Assembly (NCBI RefSeq): GCF_900111765.1
Contig: NZ_FOIB01000001.1
Location: 124,001-188,000, forward strand
Origin: Myxococcus fulvus
GTDB taxonomy: Bacteria; Myxococcota; Myxococcia; Myxococcales; Myxococcaceae
Length of the DNA: 64,000 bases
Direction: 5' to 3'
Shown one piece after another: positions 26,530 to 35,343 of the stretch. Position numbers and translations under genes: made by a program. The notes beneath the pieces are model-generated. The model worked only from the letters and a program-made list of their open reading frames with translations. It made no database searches and had not been told where the DNA came from. The first letter of the stretch is position 1; each line of letters opens with the position of its first letter.

Positions 26530-26570
26530 GGGGCGCGGTGCCGGAACAGGCGCCGCGCCCCGTGTCGTTT
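26530..26570 (+). terminator. gyrB intrinsic terminator
   Basis: GGGGCGCGGTGCC (26530-26542) pairs with GGCGCCGCGCCCC (26549-26561), thirteen base pairs with one G-U, loop GGAACA, then GTGTCGTTTC. It follows the gyrB stop by 42 bases and lies before the convergent lipoprotein gene. Confidence 0.8.
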
Positions 26571-26667
26571 CAGGGGCCCGTGGCGGGAAGCCGCCTCGGC
26601 CCGATTGGGGCGAGACGCCCAAGCCGTCTCGCCGCGTGGTGGCTTCGGCAGGCGAGCCTCCGAAGCT

Positions 26668-27702
26668 TCAGCGCCCACCACCGCCCGCGCCGCCACCGGG
26701 TCCACCGCGAGGTCCACCGCCCCGAGGAGGCTTGCCGCCGAACCCACCGTCACGGGGGCCGAGCGGACGCGCGGGCAGGGTGATGGCCTCGCCGTCGAGC
26801 GTGGCCTGTCCGCACTCCGGCCCGAACACCAGCGTGTTCGTGGTGCCCTCCTCATTCGTCCGCACCTGCGTACCGGCGATGGGCCACGCGCAGACGGACG
26901 GCGGCACCCGGACGATGCCCGTCAGCGTCACCGACGACGTGCTGCCATCCGCGAGCGTCGCGGTGAGCGTGCCGTTGCTGGTGCGCGTGGGCGTGTCCGC
27001 CTCCGCGTCGAAGCGCTCCTCCAGCGAGCCCGTGAGGTGCAGGCTGTCGAGCACCGCCCCCTCCGCGTCGAGGTGCGTGCGCGTCGTGTCGACGGTGACG
27101 GAGCGGCTGAGCGTCTGGCGAGCGCCAGGCACGCGCACGGACGTGGAGGCGATGCTGCCCGCCATCTTCGCGCTCAGGCCATCCTCCAGCGTGTGGGTGA
27201 TTTCGTGCGTGGACTGCTGCTCGAAGCGCAGCGGCGCGTCCTCACCGCACGCCTCGACCGGAGCGATGGCCGTCACCACCTCCACCGTGCCCGAGGAGAC
27301 CACGCCTGTGGCCTCACCGCGCTCGGAGTCCTCGGGCCTGGGGCCACCCCCGGGCGCGGGCGGTCGCTCCCATCCACAACCTCCGCCACGAGGCCCACGT
27401 GCGCGCGCCTCGCAGTCGGTCCAGGACAGGTGGAGCTCGGAGGGGAAGCTCTGACCGCAGACCTCCACCTCGGCGGTCTCCGGCGCGGCGTCGCACTGGA
27501 AGCCCTCGTGCTCCCAGCGACGCACTTCGAGCGGCAACCCCTCCAGGAACCGGGAGCCGAGGGGAACGTCCGCGGACTGCGCTTCGTTGATGGCTCCCGC
27601 GACGGCGACCACGGATTGCTGCTCGGTGGTGTCCTGCGTCTTCTCCGCGCCACAGCCCGCGCCAACCAGCGCGGCCGCCAACATGCCTGCCTTGAGCTTC
27701 AT
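26668..27702 (-). CDS. Lipoprotein with Gly/Pro/Arg-rich C-terminus
   Basis: 344-residue predicted lipoprotein (signal MKLKAGMLAAALVGAGC, lipidated Cys17). The central part is rich in Thr and Ser beta-strands with six or more Cys, likely disulfide-linked outside the cytoplasm. The last 30 residues are an unusual low-complexity tail of Gly, Pro and Arg (GGKPPRGGGPRGGPGG), probably disordered and positively charged. A longer upstream extension of the frame is non-coding. No family recognised. The start follows GGAGACACC on the coding strand. Confidence 0.75.
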   Translation of the reverse strand: MKLKAGMLAAALVGAGCGAEKTQDTTEQQSVVAVAGAINEAQSADVPLGSRFLEGLPLEVRRWEHEGFQCDAAPETAEVEVCGQSFPSELHLSWTDCEARARGPRGGGCGWERPPAPGGGPRPEDSERGEATGVVSSGTVEVVTAIAPVEACGEDAPLRFEQQSTHEITHTLEDGLSAKMAGSIASTSVRVPGARQTLSRSVTVDTTRTHLDAEGAVLDSLHLTGSLEERFDAEADTPTRTSNGTLTATLADGSTSSVTLTGIVRVPPSVCAWPIAGTQVRTNEEGTTNTLVFGPECGQATLDGEAITLPARPLGPRDGGFGGKPPRGGGPRGGPGGGAGGGGR

Positions 27703-27825
27703 GGTGTCTCCCCGCAACACACGTCGAAGCGCGCGCCGGCCCCGCGCACGAACCTCAAGGTAGGGGACAAACCTTGCGCGGTTCTTAAGCCCAGGTTGAC
27801 GCGGTGGCCCCACCCGAGGGACGCA

Positions 27826-28461
27826 ATGGGCATGTACATCCCCCGCCACTTCGAGGAACGGGACGCGGAGCGTCTCCTGTCGCTGATGACGCGGCACGCC
27901 TTCGCCGTGCTGGTGACGATGGGTGAGGACGGCGCGCCCTTCGCCACGCACCTGCCGTTCCTCGTCGAGCGAGACGCGACGGGCGAGCTGCGACTGCTCG
28001 CGCACATGGCCTTGCCGAACCCGCAGTGGCGCGCGTTCCCCGCCGAGCGCGACGCGCTGGTCATCTTCCAGGGACCCCACGCCTACGTGTCGCCCACCTG
28101 GTACACGACGGGCTCCCAGGTGCCCACGTGGAACTACGCCACGGTGCACGCATACGGCCGGCCGCGCATCATCGAGTCGCGCGACGAGGTGCTGCGCATC
28201 CTGCGAGACACGGCGGCGCGCTACGAGTCCGGCAACGCTCAGCCGTGGACGATGGAGCAGTCCCAGGAGTACGTGAACCGGCTGCTCGGCGGCATCGTCG
28301 CGTTCGACCTCCGGGTGACGCGACTGGAGGGCAAGTTCAAGCTCAGCCAGAACAAGGGCGAGGCGGACCGCAAGGCCGTCATCTCGGCGCTGGAGCGGAG
28401 CCCTTTTCCGGGGGACGGAGAGCTGGCGGCGCTGATGCGCTCACGCGAGGAGCCTGGATAG
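27826..28461 (+). CDS. PaiB-like FMN-binding split-barrel protein
   Basis: 211-residue flavin-fold protein of the PaiB/negative transcriptional regulator family. It begins MYIPRHFEERD, then has LVTMGEDGAPFATHLPFL, LLAHMALPNPQW, FQGPHAYVSPTWY and VPTWNYATVHAYG, which are the family's hallmark blocks, and ends KFKLSQNKGEADR. In Bacillus PaiB affects sporulation and protease expression, but most members are probably flavin or heme-handling enzymes. ATG at 27826 has GAGGGA upstream; Met at 27832 is an alternative. Confidence 0.92.
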   Translation: MGMYIPRHFEERDAERLLSLMTRHAFAVLVTMGEDGAPFATHLPFLVERDATGELRLLAHMALPNPQWRAFPAERDALVIFQGPHAYVSPTWYTTGSQVPTWNYATVHAYGRPRIIESRDEVLRILRDTAARYESGNAQPWTMEQSQEYVNRLLGGIVAFDLRVTRLEGKFKLSQNKGEADRKAVISALERSPFPGDGELAALMRSREEPG

Positions 28462-28739
28462 ACTCGTGGGCCCGGTGCCCTCCTCGGCTCCGCGCCCACG
28501 TGCCTTTCCCGTCTTGTCGAGCCGGGCCACGAGTACAGCGGGGCCCCGATAGCCCTTACGGCGGGAAGCTGTCATCTCGCCCCGCGCCCCTCGAAGCAGG
28601 GAGCGACAGGAACAGATTAGGCACTACGCCGAGGCCCGGGAATGCATCTCGCCGCCCCCCCGATGAACGGCTCCGGCTCATGCTCGCCGACCGGGAGGAG
28701 CACGGAGGGCTCGACCCGTCGCCTGCTACCCCGGGCCCA

Positions 28740-31556
28740 CTACCGCTCCGAGCGGCGCGAGCCCTTGAGCGCGGCGGCGCGCTCCTTGCGAGTCATCGCG
28801 GTGGCATCGACGATGTCCACCTCGAGCGCGCCCTGGTTGTCCTCGCGCTTCATGTCCGGGAAGAAGCAGCGCAGGTCCTCGGTGTCGGTAATCTGGTAGC
28901 GCTTGCCCGTCTCGAGGATGCGATGCGTGGCGCGCACCGAGGCCGGCTCCGTGCCCCGCTCTACGCACAGCATCTGCTGGATGCGTCCATTCGCCCCGGG
29001 GCGCACCTCCGCGAAGTCGTCGCGCACCGTGAACAGGTACGTCGCGCGCGGATTCAGGCCGCGCAGCACCACCTGGTGCTCGGGCTTGAGCTGCACGGCG
29101 TGCTCCTTCGCGTCGAACGTGAACGAGCGCGGAGGCACATACGCGGACTGTCGGAGGTTCACGCGCACCGTGCCGCTGTTGTCCTCCGGCCCGTTGTCAT
29201 CCACCGCGAACACATGCAGCTTGCGAGCGTTCTTGAGGGTCCGCGTGGACGCGCTCAACAACCCGAAGCTCGAGTCCGCCGGGCCCTCGCCCTCGATGAA
29301 GTACACCAGCGTCCCCGACGCGGTCCCCCGGCCCTCGGCCAGCGACGCGCTGCCCTGCGTCCACACCGAATAGGACAGCGAGGGGTTCAGGTCGATGGAG
29401 GCCGTCGAGTACTCGGGGATGGGCGCCGCGTTGTACTGGGGCCGCAGCACCAACAGCCGGGTGGGGTAGTCCACCTCATGGAGCGCCCGCCGCGACGCGC
29501 TCATCTTCTCGACGGCGGCCTGCTGCTCGACGGGCTTGCCCTCCGCCGCCACGGCGACCGTGCCCGCGTCGTCCGTCGCCACGCCGCCGCCATCCTGCTC
29601 GGCCCCGACGAGGGACACGACGTCGTCATCCGCCTTGTCGTCCACGGGGGCCACCGCGACGGGCGCGGGCTCCGGAGGCTTGAGCGCCTCCAGCTCCGCG
29701 TTCATCGGCTCCAGCAACACCGACGCCGGGGTGAAGCGGCGGATCCACGTCGAATACCCGGGCATCGTGAGCGCCAGGGTGTTGGCCTCGCCCACGCGCA
29801 CGCCCTCCAGCGTCACGGGCGTCTTGCCTGGCACATCCTTGCCGTTGAGGTTCACGCTGGCGCCCGCGGGCGTGGACGTGATTCGCAGCGTGGTGGTGTG
29901 GGAGACCACCGCCTCCGGGGGCGGGTCGGACTTGATGACGAAGTGGTAGAAGAGCGCGACGAACAGCAGGACGATGGCCGACCCGAACATGTAGAGGGTC
30001 ATCGTCCGCATGTCCTTCTGCCGCTTCGCCCCGCGCTCGGCCTCCTCGCGGGCCAGCTTCTCGCGAGCCTCGTCCGCCGCGGTGCGGAAGCCCGTCCCGG
30101 TGAACGCGCGCGCTGGCGGAGGCGCCACCGTCTGCGCGGTGACGACGGGGACCTCCACGGGCGTGTCCCGAGGGTCGTCGCCCATCGCGGCCACGGCGGC
30201 GGGGACGACGGTGGGGACGTACGTCTTGAGGATGTCGATGCCCGCGTCCGTGGCGGGCTCGTCCGGGAGCTCCGGGACGGGCGGACCGGGGCGCTCGTAG
30301 GCGCCGGACTTGCGGCCCGGGCCGGTGGTCTCCGCGCGAGGGATGCCGCTGTTCGTCGCACGGCGTCCGCCCGCGCTCGACACCTTGCGCATGTCGGGAT
30401 TGCTGCCCGGGGCGGAGCGTCGCGCGCCGTCACTCGGGGGCCGCGCGCCTCCCTCGCTGCCGGGCCTGGAGCGCATGCCGGCGCTCGAGGGCCGCGACAC
30501 GCTCCCCGAGGACAGGGGCCGGGCCCGGCCCTGCGACGGCTCCACGATGCCCGCCTGCCACAGCGCGACCTGCTCCTTGAAGGCGGCGGACACCTCCGCC
30601 TTGCGCCCCTCCGCCATCAGCTCCTCGGCGAAGAGGTACGCCATGAGCTGCGACAGCATCGTCGGCGTGAAGCGCGGGTTGTCGCGGTAGAGCAGCTCCA
30701 CCAGCGACTCGCTCAGCTCCTTCGCCGTCTGGTAGCGCGCCTCCCGGTCGATGGCCATCGCGTTGCCGATGACCACCTCCAGGTCGGGGCTCACCGTCGG
30801 GTTGTTCGCCGACGGCGGCAGACAGTCGCCCGTGAGGATGCGCGGCAGGACGGTGACGAACTCGCCCTCATAGGGGCGCTTGCCGCACACCATCTCGTAG
30901 AGCACCACGCCCGCCGCGTACACGTCCGTGCGGGCGTCCAAATCCTGCCGGCCCTGCGCCTGCTCCGGGGCGAAGTACGGGTACTTGCCCTTGAGCGTGC
31001 CCGGAGACGTCTTCGCCTCCACGGCGCTGGTGGCCTTGGCGATGCCGAAGTCGATGACCTTGACCTCGCCCTCGTAGGAGATGAGGACGTTGTCGGGCGA
31101 GACGTCCCGGTGGACCAGGCCCATCTCCACGCCGTCCTCGCCCACGTGGCGGTGCGCGTAGTCCAGGCCGTCACACAGCTTGCTGGCCACGTGCAGCGCG
31201 AGCGGCTCCGGGAAGAACCCCATGCCCGCGCGCTGCGCGCGCCGCAGCACCTTGGACAAAGGCTGACCCTGCACCAGCTCCATGGCGATGAAGTACTGGC
31301 CGCCCACCTCGCCGAAGTCGAAGACCTGCGCGATGTTGCTGTGGCTCATGCTGGCCACCAGCCGCGCCTCGCCGATGAACATCTCGACGAAGTCCGCCTC
31401 GTCCACGAAGTGGGGGAGGATCTGCTTGATGACGCAAGGCTTCGTGACGCCCGCGGCCCCCGTCATCCGGGCGCGGTAGGTGACGGCCATGCCGCCCGCG
31501 GCAATCTTCGAAAGAAGGACGTACTTGCCGAACTGCTGAGGGGGGGATTCCGCCAC
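28740..31556 (-). CDS. Transmembrane Ser/Thr protein kinase with PEGA domain
   Basis: 938-residue eukaryotic-like kinase. The kinase domain (about 10-290) has the Gly loop IAAGGMAVTY, Lys in VIKQIL, catalytic VHRDVSPDN, DFGIAKA and APEQAQG, all intact. A Ser/Arg/Pro-rich linker (about 350-505) leads to one transmembrane helix (about 518-541), a PEGA domain (TSTPAGASVNLNGKDVPG) and a 300-residue extracytoplasmic region of unknown fold ending in a basic KGSRRSER. It starts at GTG 31556 because the conserved FGKYVLLSKI follows at once; no clear ribosome binding site. Its ligand and substrates are unknown. PEGA-containing kinases are characteristic of myxobacteria. Confidence 0.92.
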   Translation of the reverse strand: MAESPPQQFGKYVLLSKIAAGGMAVTYRARMTGAAGVTKPCVIKQILPHFVDEADFVEMFIGEARLVASMSHSNIAQVFDFGEVGGQYFIAMELVQGQPLSKVLRRAQRAGMGFFPEPLALHVASKLCDGLDYAHRHVGEDGVEMGLVHRDVSPDNVLISYEGEVKVIDFGIAKATSAVEAKTSPGTLKGKYPYFAPEQAQGRQDLDARTDVYAAGVVLYEMVCGKRPYEGEFVTVLPRILTGDCLPPSANNPTVSPDLEVVIGNAMAIDREARYQTAKELSESLVELLYRDNPRFTPTMLSQLMAYLFAEELMAEGRKAEVSAAFKEQVALWQAGIVEPSQGRARPLSSGSVSRPSSAGMRSRPGSEGGARPPSDGARRSAPGSNPDMRKVSSAGGRRATNSGIPRAETTGPGRKSGAYERPGPPVPELPDEPATDAGIDILKTYVPTVVPAAVAAMGDDPRDTPVEVPVVTAQTVAPPPARAFTGTGFRTAADEAREKLAREEAERGAKRQKDMRTMTLYMFGSAIVLLFVALFYHFVIKSDPPPEAVVSHTTTLRITSTPAGASVNLNGKDVPGKTPVTLEGVRVGEANTLALTMPGYSTWIRRFTPASVLLEPMNAELEALKPPEPAPVAVAPVDDKADDDVVSLVGAEQDGGGVATDDAGTVAVAAEGKPVEQQAAVEKMSASRRALHEVDYPTRLLVLRPQYNAAPIPEYSTASIDLNPSLSYSVWTQGSASLAEGRGTASGTLVYFIEGEGPADSSFGLLSASTRTLKNARKLHVFAVDDNGPEDNSGTVRVNLRQSAYVPPRSFTFDAKEHAVQLKPEHQVVLRGLNPRATYLFTVRDDFAEVRPGANGRIQQMLCVERGTEPASVRATHRILETGKRYQITDTEDLRCFFPDMKREDNQGALEVDIVDATAMTRKERAAALKGSRRSER

Positions 31557-32015
31557 GTTTACAAGGCCAGGTCAGGTCGTTGTGAAACACCAAGCATACT
31601 CTTGTTCCATTGAAAGTCCCGGAACGGGCACGCGTCGCATGCGAAGGCGTCACGGGGGTGTTCCGTGCCTCGGGGCCTGGTGGAAAAGCGTGTGGAAAAC
31701 CGAGACCTGAGTCATCCCTCACCTCGCCCGGGTGGACTGTCTCGGGGGTGTGACAGCTCTCGGACTGAGGGGGCTGGGGGTCTCAGAATGATTCGTCGCG
31801 GTCGGGGGATAATCCGGGGTCCGGGGGATTGTGGCGAAGAGTCGCCGTGATTCCAGAGGGTTGCGGGAGCGACGTGCGAGACTGTCGGGTCGCTTCACAT
31901 TTCTTCACGGACGTGTCCGGCGCGCGCGGGGGAAGGGCGGTTATGTAGGCGGGCACGGCCGCGGGCCGGTGGTGGAGGGCGGTCGGCCTTCTTCCGGAGA
32001 AACGAGGCGACGCCG
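31557..32015. promoter_or_regulatory. 459-bp divergent region
   Basis: Between the kinase gene (minus) and an exported protein gene (plus). It is partly A+T-rich at 31580-31620 (ACACCAAGCATACTC) and at 31775-31860, where GGGGATAATCC could be a -10-like site for the plus-strand gene. No gene or RNA recognised. Confidence 0.4.
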
Positions 32016-33389
32016 ATGTTGTCCGAGCTGTCCTCCCGCTCGAGGCCCCTTGCCCTGGTGGTGATGGGCGCATTGCTCGCGTTGCCGATGCGTGGGCGGG
32101 CGCAGGAGCTGGAGGCGGTGAGACCCTCCGCGTTCGATCTGCTCGCCCGGAGTCCGGAGCTGGGCGGGTCGGACATCCCGAGAGACCTGCCAGGCCGCGT
32201 CACGGTGGGACCCGCGATGCGGCCGGCGGTGGATCCGCCCGAGGCCGAGACGTCCTCCCCGGACGAGCACATCGAAGGCGAGGCGGATTTCCCGCTGATG
32301 GTCCTGACCGACAGGGACCTGGAGAGCGGATCCACGGCGGCGCCGAGCGAGGGCGCGTTGACGCTGATGCCCGCGTCGTCGACGGGTGAGCCGCGCGAGT
32401 TCAAGGTGCTGCCCGCGGTGGTGTCGGTGGTGCCGGGGCTCCTGTTCCACGGGTTGGCGCCGGCGGTGGCGGGGGATGGGCACACGGCGAAGCGGCTGTT
32501 CGCGTTGGAGGGCACGGGGCTGGGGCTCATCGCGTTGGGCGGGGTGCCCATCGCGCTCACGGGCGCGTCGCGCAAGACCATCGCGCCGCTGTACGCGGTG
32601 ACGCTGGCGGGCTTCAGTGTGTTCGGCATCTCCGCGCTCGCGAACCTGTACTCGGTGGCGTCGCCCGCGTTCGACCCGGGGGTGCCTCCGCCGTCGTTGC
32701 CGCCGCTGGAGCTGGAGATGGGCTACCAGTACGTGAGCGACACGTCGTTCGACTACGACCACTTCGTGTCGTTGGGCGCGGTGGCGCGCTTCGACGAGGT
32801 GCAGCTCCGAGCCACCGCGAGGCTGGCGCCGGATGAGGGCAACACACAGGTGCGGGTGGGCGGGGCGTATCGGTTGCTCGGGGTGTCGGAGCGCAGGCTC
32901 GAAGGCTCGGACGGGTCCTCGCTGGACGCGGAGCTCATGGGGTTGTTCCACCGCTTCCCCACGGAGGGCTTCGCCGTCATCGGTGGGGACGTGGGGCTGC
33001 GTGGCCGCTACGCGATGGCGCGGGTGAGCCCGTCCCTGGCGGGTTCGTTCGCCGAGGTGAGCCTGGGCATGTCGATGCAGGGTTACAGCTACTTCGGCCC
33101 GGTGGATGACGGGAACCTGCACACGCAGCTGCTCTTCACCTTCGGCTACGGCGTGTGGCTGGGGCGCGGGGGCGGGCCGTTCAGGGGCGAGGCGATGCTG
33201 TACTACGACCACCGCAAGGATGACTTCGCGGGCGGGGTGCGCTCGTTGGGTGGCGGCGTGGTGGGCAACTTCGGTCTGCGCGGGCGCGTGCTGTTGACGG
33301 ACGCGTGGGGCGTGGCCGCGGAGGCGCAGGCGGGTGGTGCGCTCGTCGGACGCCTGTCGCTCATCTACGCGTTCGGAGGTGACCTGTGA
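32016..33389 (+). CDS. Exported protein, predicted membrane/beta-barrel C-terminus
   Basis: 457 residues. Signal peptide MLSELSSRSRPLALVVMGALLALPMRGRAQ, cleavage near RAQ. Residues 30-130 are hydrophilic and Pro-rich; 135-215 contain hydrophobic segments; from about 225 alternating-pattern strands (ELEMGYQYVSDTSF, AVARFDEVQLRATARL, RFPTEGFAVIGGDVG, LLFTFGYGVWLG) suggest an outer-membrane barrel. No family recognised. Its stop overlaps the start of the metallophosphoesterase gene, so the two are translationally coupled. Confidence 0.65.
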   Translation: MLSELSSRSRPLALVVMGALLALPMRGRAQELEAVRPSAFDLLARSPELGGSDIPRDLPGRVTVGPAMRPAVDPPEAETSSPDEHIEGEADFPLMVLTDRDLESGSTAAPSEGALTLMPASSTGEPREFKVLPAVVSVVPGLLFHGLAPAVAGDGHTAKRLFALEGTGLGLIALGGVPIALTGASRKTIAPLYAVTLAGFSVFGISALANLYSVASPAFDPGVPPPSLPPLELEMGYQYVSDTSFDYDHFVSLGAVARFDEVQLRATARLAPDEGNTQVRVGGAYRLLGVSERRLEGSDGSSLDAELMGLFHRFPTEGFAVIGGDVGLRGRYAMARVSPSLAGSFAEVSLGMSMQGYSYFGPVDDGNLHTQLLFTFGYGVWLGRGGGPFRGEAMLYYDHRKDDFAGGVRSLGGGVVGNFGLRGRVLLTDAWGVAAEAQAGGALVGRLSLIYAFGGDL

Positions 33390-34495
33390 TGCGGCTCGGA
33401 AGCGTGGGCGTGGTGTCGGCGCTGTTGCTGGCGGGATGTCTGCGCCCGGCGGAGAACCGCGCGATGCGCGACCTGAAGGTCGGGCAGGCCGAGGGCGGCG
33501 GGCTCTCGCTCGTGGTGGAGGACGGGCTCGCGGCGGTGCGTGGCGTGGAGCCCGGAGGCGTGACGTTGTGGGGCAATGCCCCGGTCTTCACCGCGCGCGC
33601 CACGCTGGACGCGGGCGCGACGACGAACTGGCTCATCACGGTCCGCAACGCGATGCCGGACGCACAGCTCGTCGCGGAGCTGGAGGACGGCGAGCTGCTC
33701 GCGGTGGAGCCCGTGCCCCAGTCGATTCGCACCGTGAAGGCCTGGCGCGTGGAGCTGCGCGCGGGCGCGGTGGCGAAGCTGCACGTGGCGCCGCCGGGCT
33801 GGGACTCCGCGGAGCCGTTCCGCTTCGCGGCGCTGGCCGACGTGCAGGAGGCGCTGCCTCGCGTGGGAGACATCTACGCGCGCCTGTCGAAGGACCCCAC
33901 GCTGCGCTTCATCCTCTTCTCCGGAGACCTGACGGAGAACGGCACGCGCGAGCAACTGCTGGAGTTCCAGGAGCGCCTGGAGGCAGGCTCACCCATCCCG
34001 CTGTACGCGACGCTGGGCAACCACGAGACCTTCTCGAAGGACGCCGAGGAGTACACGGCGCTCGTGGGCCGGGGCAATCAGAGCTTCGTCTTCCAGGGCG
34101 TGCGCTTCACCGTGGTGGACTCGAGCAACGGCACGCTGGACCCCATCGTGGAGGAGCAGCTCGACGGGTGGCTCGCGTCGTCGCGACACGGCACGCACGT
34201 GGTGTCGATGCACGTGCCGCCGCAAGACCCGGTGGGCCTGCGCGGTGGCGGCTTCGCGAACCGGGGCGAGTCCGCGGGCCTGGTGGGCAAGCTCGCGCGC
34301 GAGGGCGTGGACCTGACGCTCTACGGCCACATCCACTCGTACTACTCGTTCACCAACGCGGGCATCCCGGCCTTCATCTCCGGAGGCGGCGGCGCGATTC
34401 CCGAGACCTTCGATGGGGTGGGCCGTCACTACCTCGCGGTGGACGTCGGCGCGAACGAGGGGCTGCGCGAAGCGTCCCTGGTGCGCGTGGACTGA
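33389..34495 (+). CDS. Metallophosphoesterase lipoprotein
   Basis: 368-residue lipoprotein (lipobox LLAGC, Cys17) with a C-terminal calcineurin-like phosphoesterase. Seen motifs: GDLTENG, GNHE, HVPP and GHIHSYY, the usual metal ligands. The first motif, normally DxH, reads ADVQEAL, so His is replaced by Gln. The N-terminal 130 residues form a beta-rich domain. Substrate unknown. ATG at 33389 overlaps the preceding stop (TGATG) with GGAGG upstream. Confidence 0.85.
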   Translation: MRLGSVGVVSALLLAGCLRPAENRAMRDLKVGQAEGGGLSLVVEDGLAAVRGVEPGGVTLWGNAPVFTARATLDAGATTNWLITVRNAMPDAQLVAELEDGELLAVEPVPQSIRTVKAWRVELRAGAVAKLHVAPPGWDSAEPFRFAALADVQEALPRVGDIYARLSKDPTLRFILFSGDLTENGTREQLLEFQERLEAGSPIPLYATLGNHETFSKDAEEYTALVGRGNQSFVFQGVRFTVVDSSNGTLDPIVEEQLDGWLASSRHGTHVVSMHVPPQDPVGLRGGGFANRGESAGLVGKLAREGVDLTLYGHIHSYYSFTNAGIPAFISGGGGAIPETFDGVGRHYLAVDVGANEGLREASLVRVD

Positions 34496-34651
34496 CGCCG
34501 GAACGGCGGCACTGAACGAAGCGTCAGCCGGCGGTGTGTGGGAGGAAACGCGCGCGGGGCCGACAATCCGGCCTCGCAGCGTACCCTCTTGATCTGACAC
34601 TGAACACGTGAGCAGATGGTGGCCCTACCGCGAGGAGCCAGGAGGCCCGCC

Positions 34652-35170
34652 ATGTTCGATTCGAACGAGAACGACCCCATTTCCCCGGCGCTGCGTGCGC
34701 TGCTCGAGCTGTTCACCACGGAGCTGGCGGAGGTGCGCTTCCCGGACATGAGCGGGGACGTGCTGGACGACGCCGCCGCGCAGGTGCGAGCGAAGGCGGA
34801 GGCGGTGGCCAAGGCGCAGGCGGCGCTGGAGGCGGCGCGCCAGGGCTTGCAGGAGAGCCAGGACGCGCTGCTCCAGAAGGGCCAGCGCGCGCTGGCCTAC
34901 GCGCGGGTCTTCTCCGAGGAGAACCCGGAGCTCTCCACGAAGCTGGACGCCATCCACCTGCCGCGTCCGATGCGCAAGGGCCCGAAGGCGGAGGGCGCCA
35001 CGGCGGAGCCGGTGGCCGCGGCGAACGGCAACGAGGAGAACGCGCCGAAGCGCCGGGGCCGTCCCCCCAAGGCGCGTCCCGCGCAGGGCGCGTCCCTGTT
35101 CTCCGAGGGCGCCACCGCTGAAGCGCTGGCCATCGCGCACGAAGGCAACGGCGTGCTGCCCACCGCGTAG
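34652..35170 (+). CDS. AT-hook protein with coiled-coil segment
   Basis: 172 residues. Residues 40-75 are an Ala/Lys/Glu heptad-like coil (AAAQVRAKAEAVAKAQAALE), followed by a flexible Ala/Pro-rich region with one AT-hook (KRRGRPPKARP) near 130-140. AT-hooks bind the minor groove of A+T-rich DNA, and myxobacteria have several such proteins (CarD is the known example). A nucleoid or regulatory role is inference. ATG at 34652 follows GGAGGCCCGCC; an in-frame start at 34616 lacks support. Confidence 0.75.
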   Translation: MFDSNENDPISPALRALLELFTTELAEVRFPDMSGDVLDDAAAQVRAKAEAVAKAQAALEAARQGLQESQDALLQKGQRALAYARVFSEENPELSTKLDAIHLPRPMRKGPKAEGATAEPVAAANGNEENAPKRRGRPPKARPAQGASLFSEGATAEALAIAHEGNGVLPTA

Positions 35171-35226
35171 CGGAGGGAAGTCGCGTCACCCCAACGACGG
35201 CAGCACCTGCTGCCTTGAAAAACCGC

Positions 35227-35282
35227 GGCCCGGACGCGAGGCCTTCCCGGAGCCCCCCTCCGGAAGAGACCCGCGCCGGGCC
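35227..35282. terminator. Bidirectional terminator-like hairpin between convergent genes
   Basis: A long imperfect hairpin: outer arms GGCCCGGACGCG and CGCGCCGGGCC (one bulged A), inner arms CTTCCCGGAG and CTCCGGAAG (one bulged C). It lies between the AT-hook gene and the convergent beta-helix lipoprotein gene. No T-run. Confidence 0.5.
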
Positions 35283-35343
35283 ACGAGCCCGCCCGGCCTC
35301 CGCATTCACTCCGCGGACGCCGGACGGGTACACCCCAGACGAC

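Noticed and set aside
28026-31613. Very long plus-strand open frame (about 1195 codons) opposite the kinase gene
   Set aside because: It is the antisense of a high-GC kinase gene; the translation is Arg/His/Ala-rich with no family features, whereas the minus strand encodes all kinase motifs.
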